Positions 63,965 to 64,000 of a stretch of 64,000 bases of DNA are shown here, in pieces. The stretch comes from QWPN01 sp044238145 (GTDB taxonomy: Bacteria; Planctomycetota; Planctomycetia; Pirellulales; UBA1268). The translations under genes and the position numbers were made by a program. How positions within the stretch are numbered: the first letter of the stretch is position 1; every line of letters begins with the position of its first letter. A model generated the notes under the pieces. That model was not told the origin of the DNA and searched no databases. It worked only from the letters and a program-made list of their open reading frames with translations. The DNA is taken from positions 1 through 64,000 of the forward strand of contig JBIIDT010000007.1 in the NCBI GenBank assembly GCA_044238145.1. The letters are read 5' to 3'.

Positions 63965-63975
63965 GCCGCGGGGTA
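63952..63975 (+). repeat. Tandem 12-bp duplication over a stop codon
   Basis: GGCCGCGGGGTA occurs twice head to tail, and the TAG stop of the isomerase gene lies at the join. The second copy lies past the stop. Confidence 0.7.
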
Positions 63976-64000
63976 GGCCGACGACGCGTCACCGGGTCGC

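Overview
The window looks like the chromosome of a planctomycete, most likely of the Pirellulales type. The reasons are very high GC, a MoxR / DUF58 / BatA-like von Willebrand operon expanded with large exported proteins, a TIGR03000-type protein with Ser/Gly repeats, PQQ-propeller and prenyltransferase-repeat exported proteins, a futalosine-type menaquinone gene set, and many ATGA/GTGA gene overlaps. The lineage is inferred from gene content; no rRNA is present.

Left end (1-7650): the tail of an unidentified gene, then tRNA-Phe(GAA) with its own promoter. A 40-bp copy of the 3' part of the tRNA recurs at 7611-7650 with one mismatch, so 436-7650 has the form of a genomic island integrated at tRNA-Phe. 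Its five genes are all on the minus strand: a glycosyltransferase-like protein, a GT92-like glycosyltransferase, an amidohydrolase, a three-domain AMP-ligase / carrier / hydrolase protein and a sulfotransferase. Its base composition is visibly less GC-rich than the rest. A short decayed fragment near the right junction resembles DrmC-type phospholipase-D proteins. No integrase is present.

7651-9252: a small c-type cytochrome-like protein, an exported EF-hand protein, a strong bidirectional terminator and an HU-family protein.

9253-33294: a long plus-strand block. It starts with a 1554-residue PQQ-like propeller protein and a prenyltransferase-repeat protein. Next comes the MoxR ATPase, a DUF58 protein, two membrane von Willebrand proteins, a DUF4175-like membrane protein, coiled-coil and exported helical proteins, and an NPCBM-like protein. 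Three tandem HtrA-like proteins follow, of which only the first keeps a catalytic triad, then an RluA-type pseudouridine synthase.

33260-39743: a photolyase-related flavoprotein with permuted domain order (minus strand); amt, preceded by a well-matched sigma-54 promoter; a structured 507-bp gap; glnK, whose protein lacks Tyr51; an SGNH esterase; and leuA (minus strand).

39860-53663: a two-gene RND metal efflux system, a MazG-like protein, a large membrane protein with an ABC ATPase, an FKBP isomerase, an exported isoaspartyl methyltransferase fusion, the TIGR03000 protein, a heme-binding histidine kinase and RNase H.

53664-64000: recG, a DUF808 membrane protein, a tightly overlapping minus-strand menaquinone operon (ubiE, ubiX, mqnP, mqnE reading in that direction), divergent comB, glycyl-tRNA synthetase and a TIM-barrel isomerase. 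Three copies of an intergenic palindromic repeat, with a conserved core and arms that differ but stay self-complementary, lie at 36707, 53670 and 56080.
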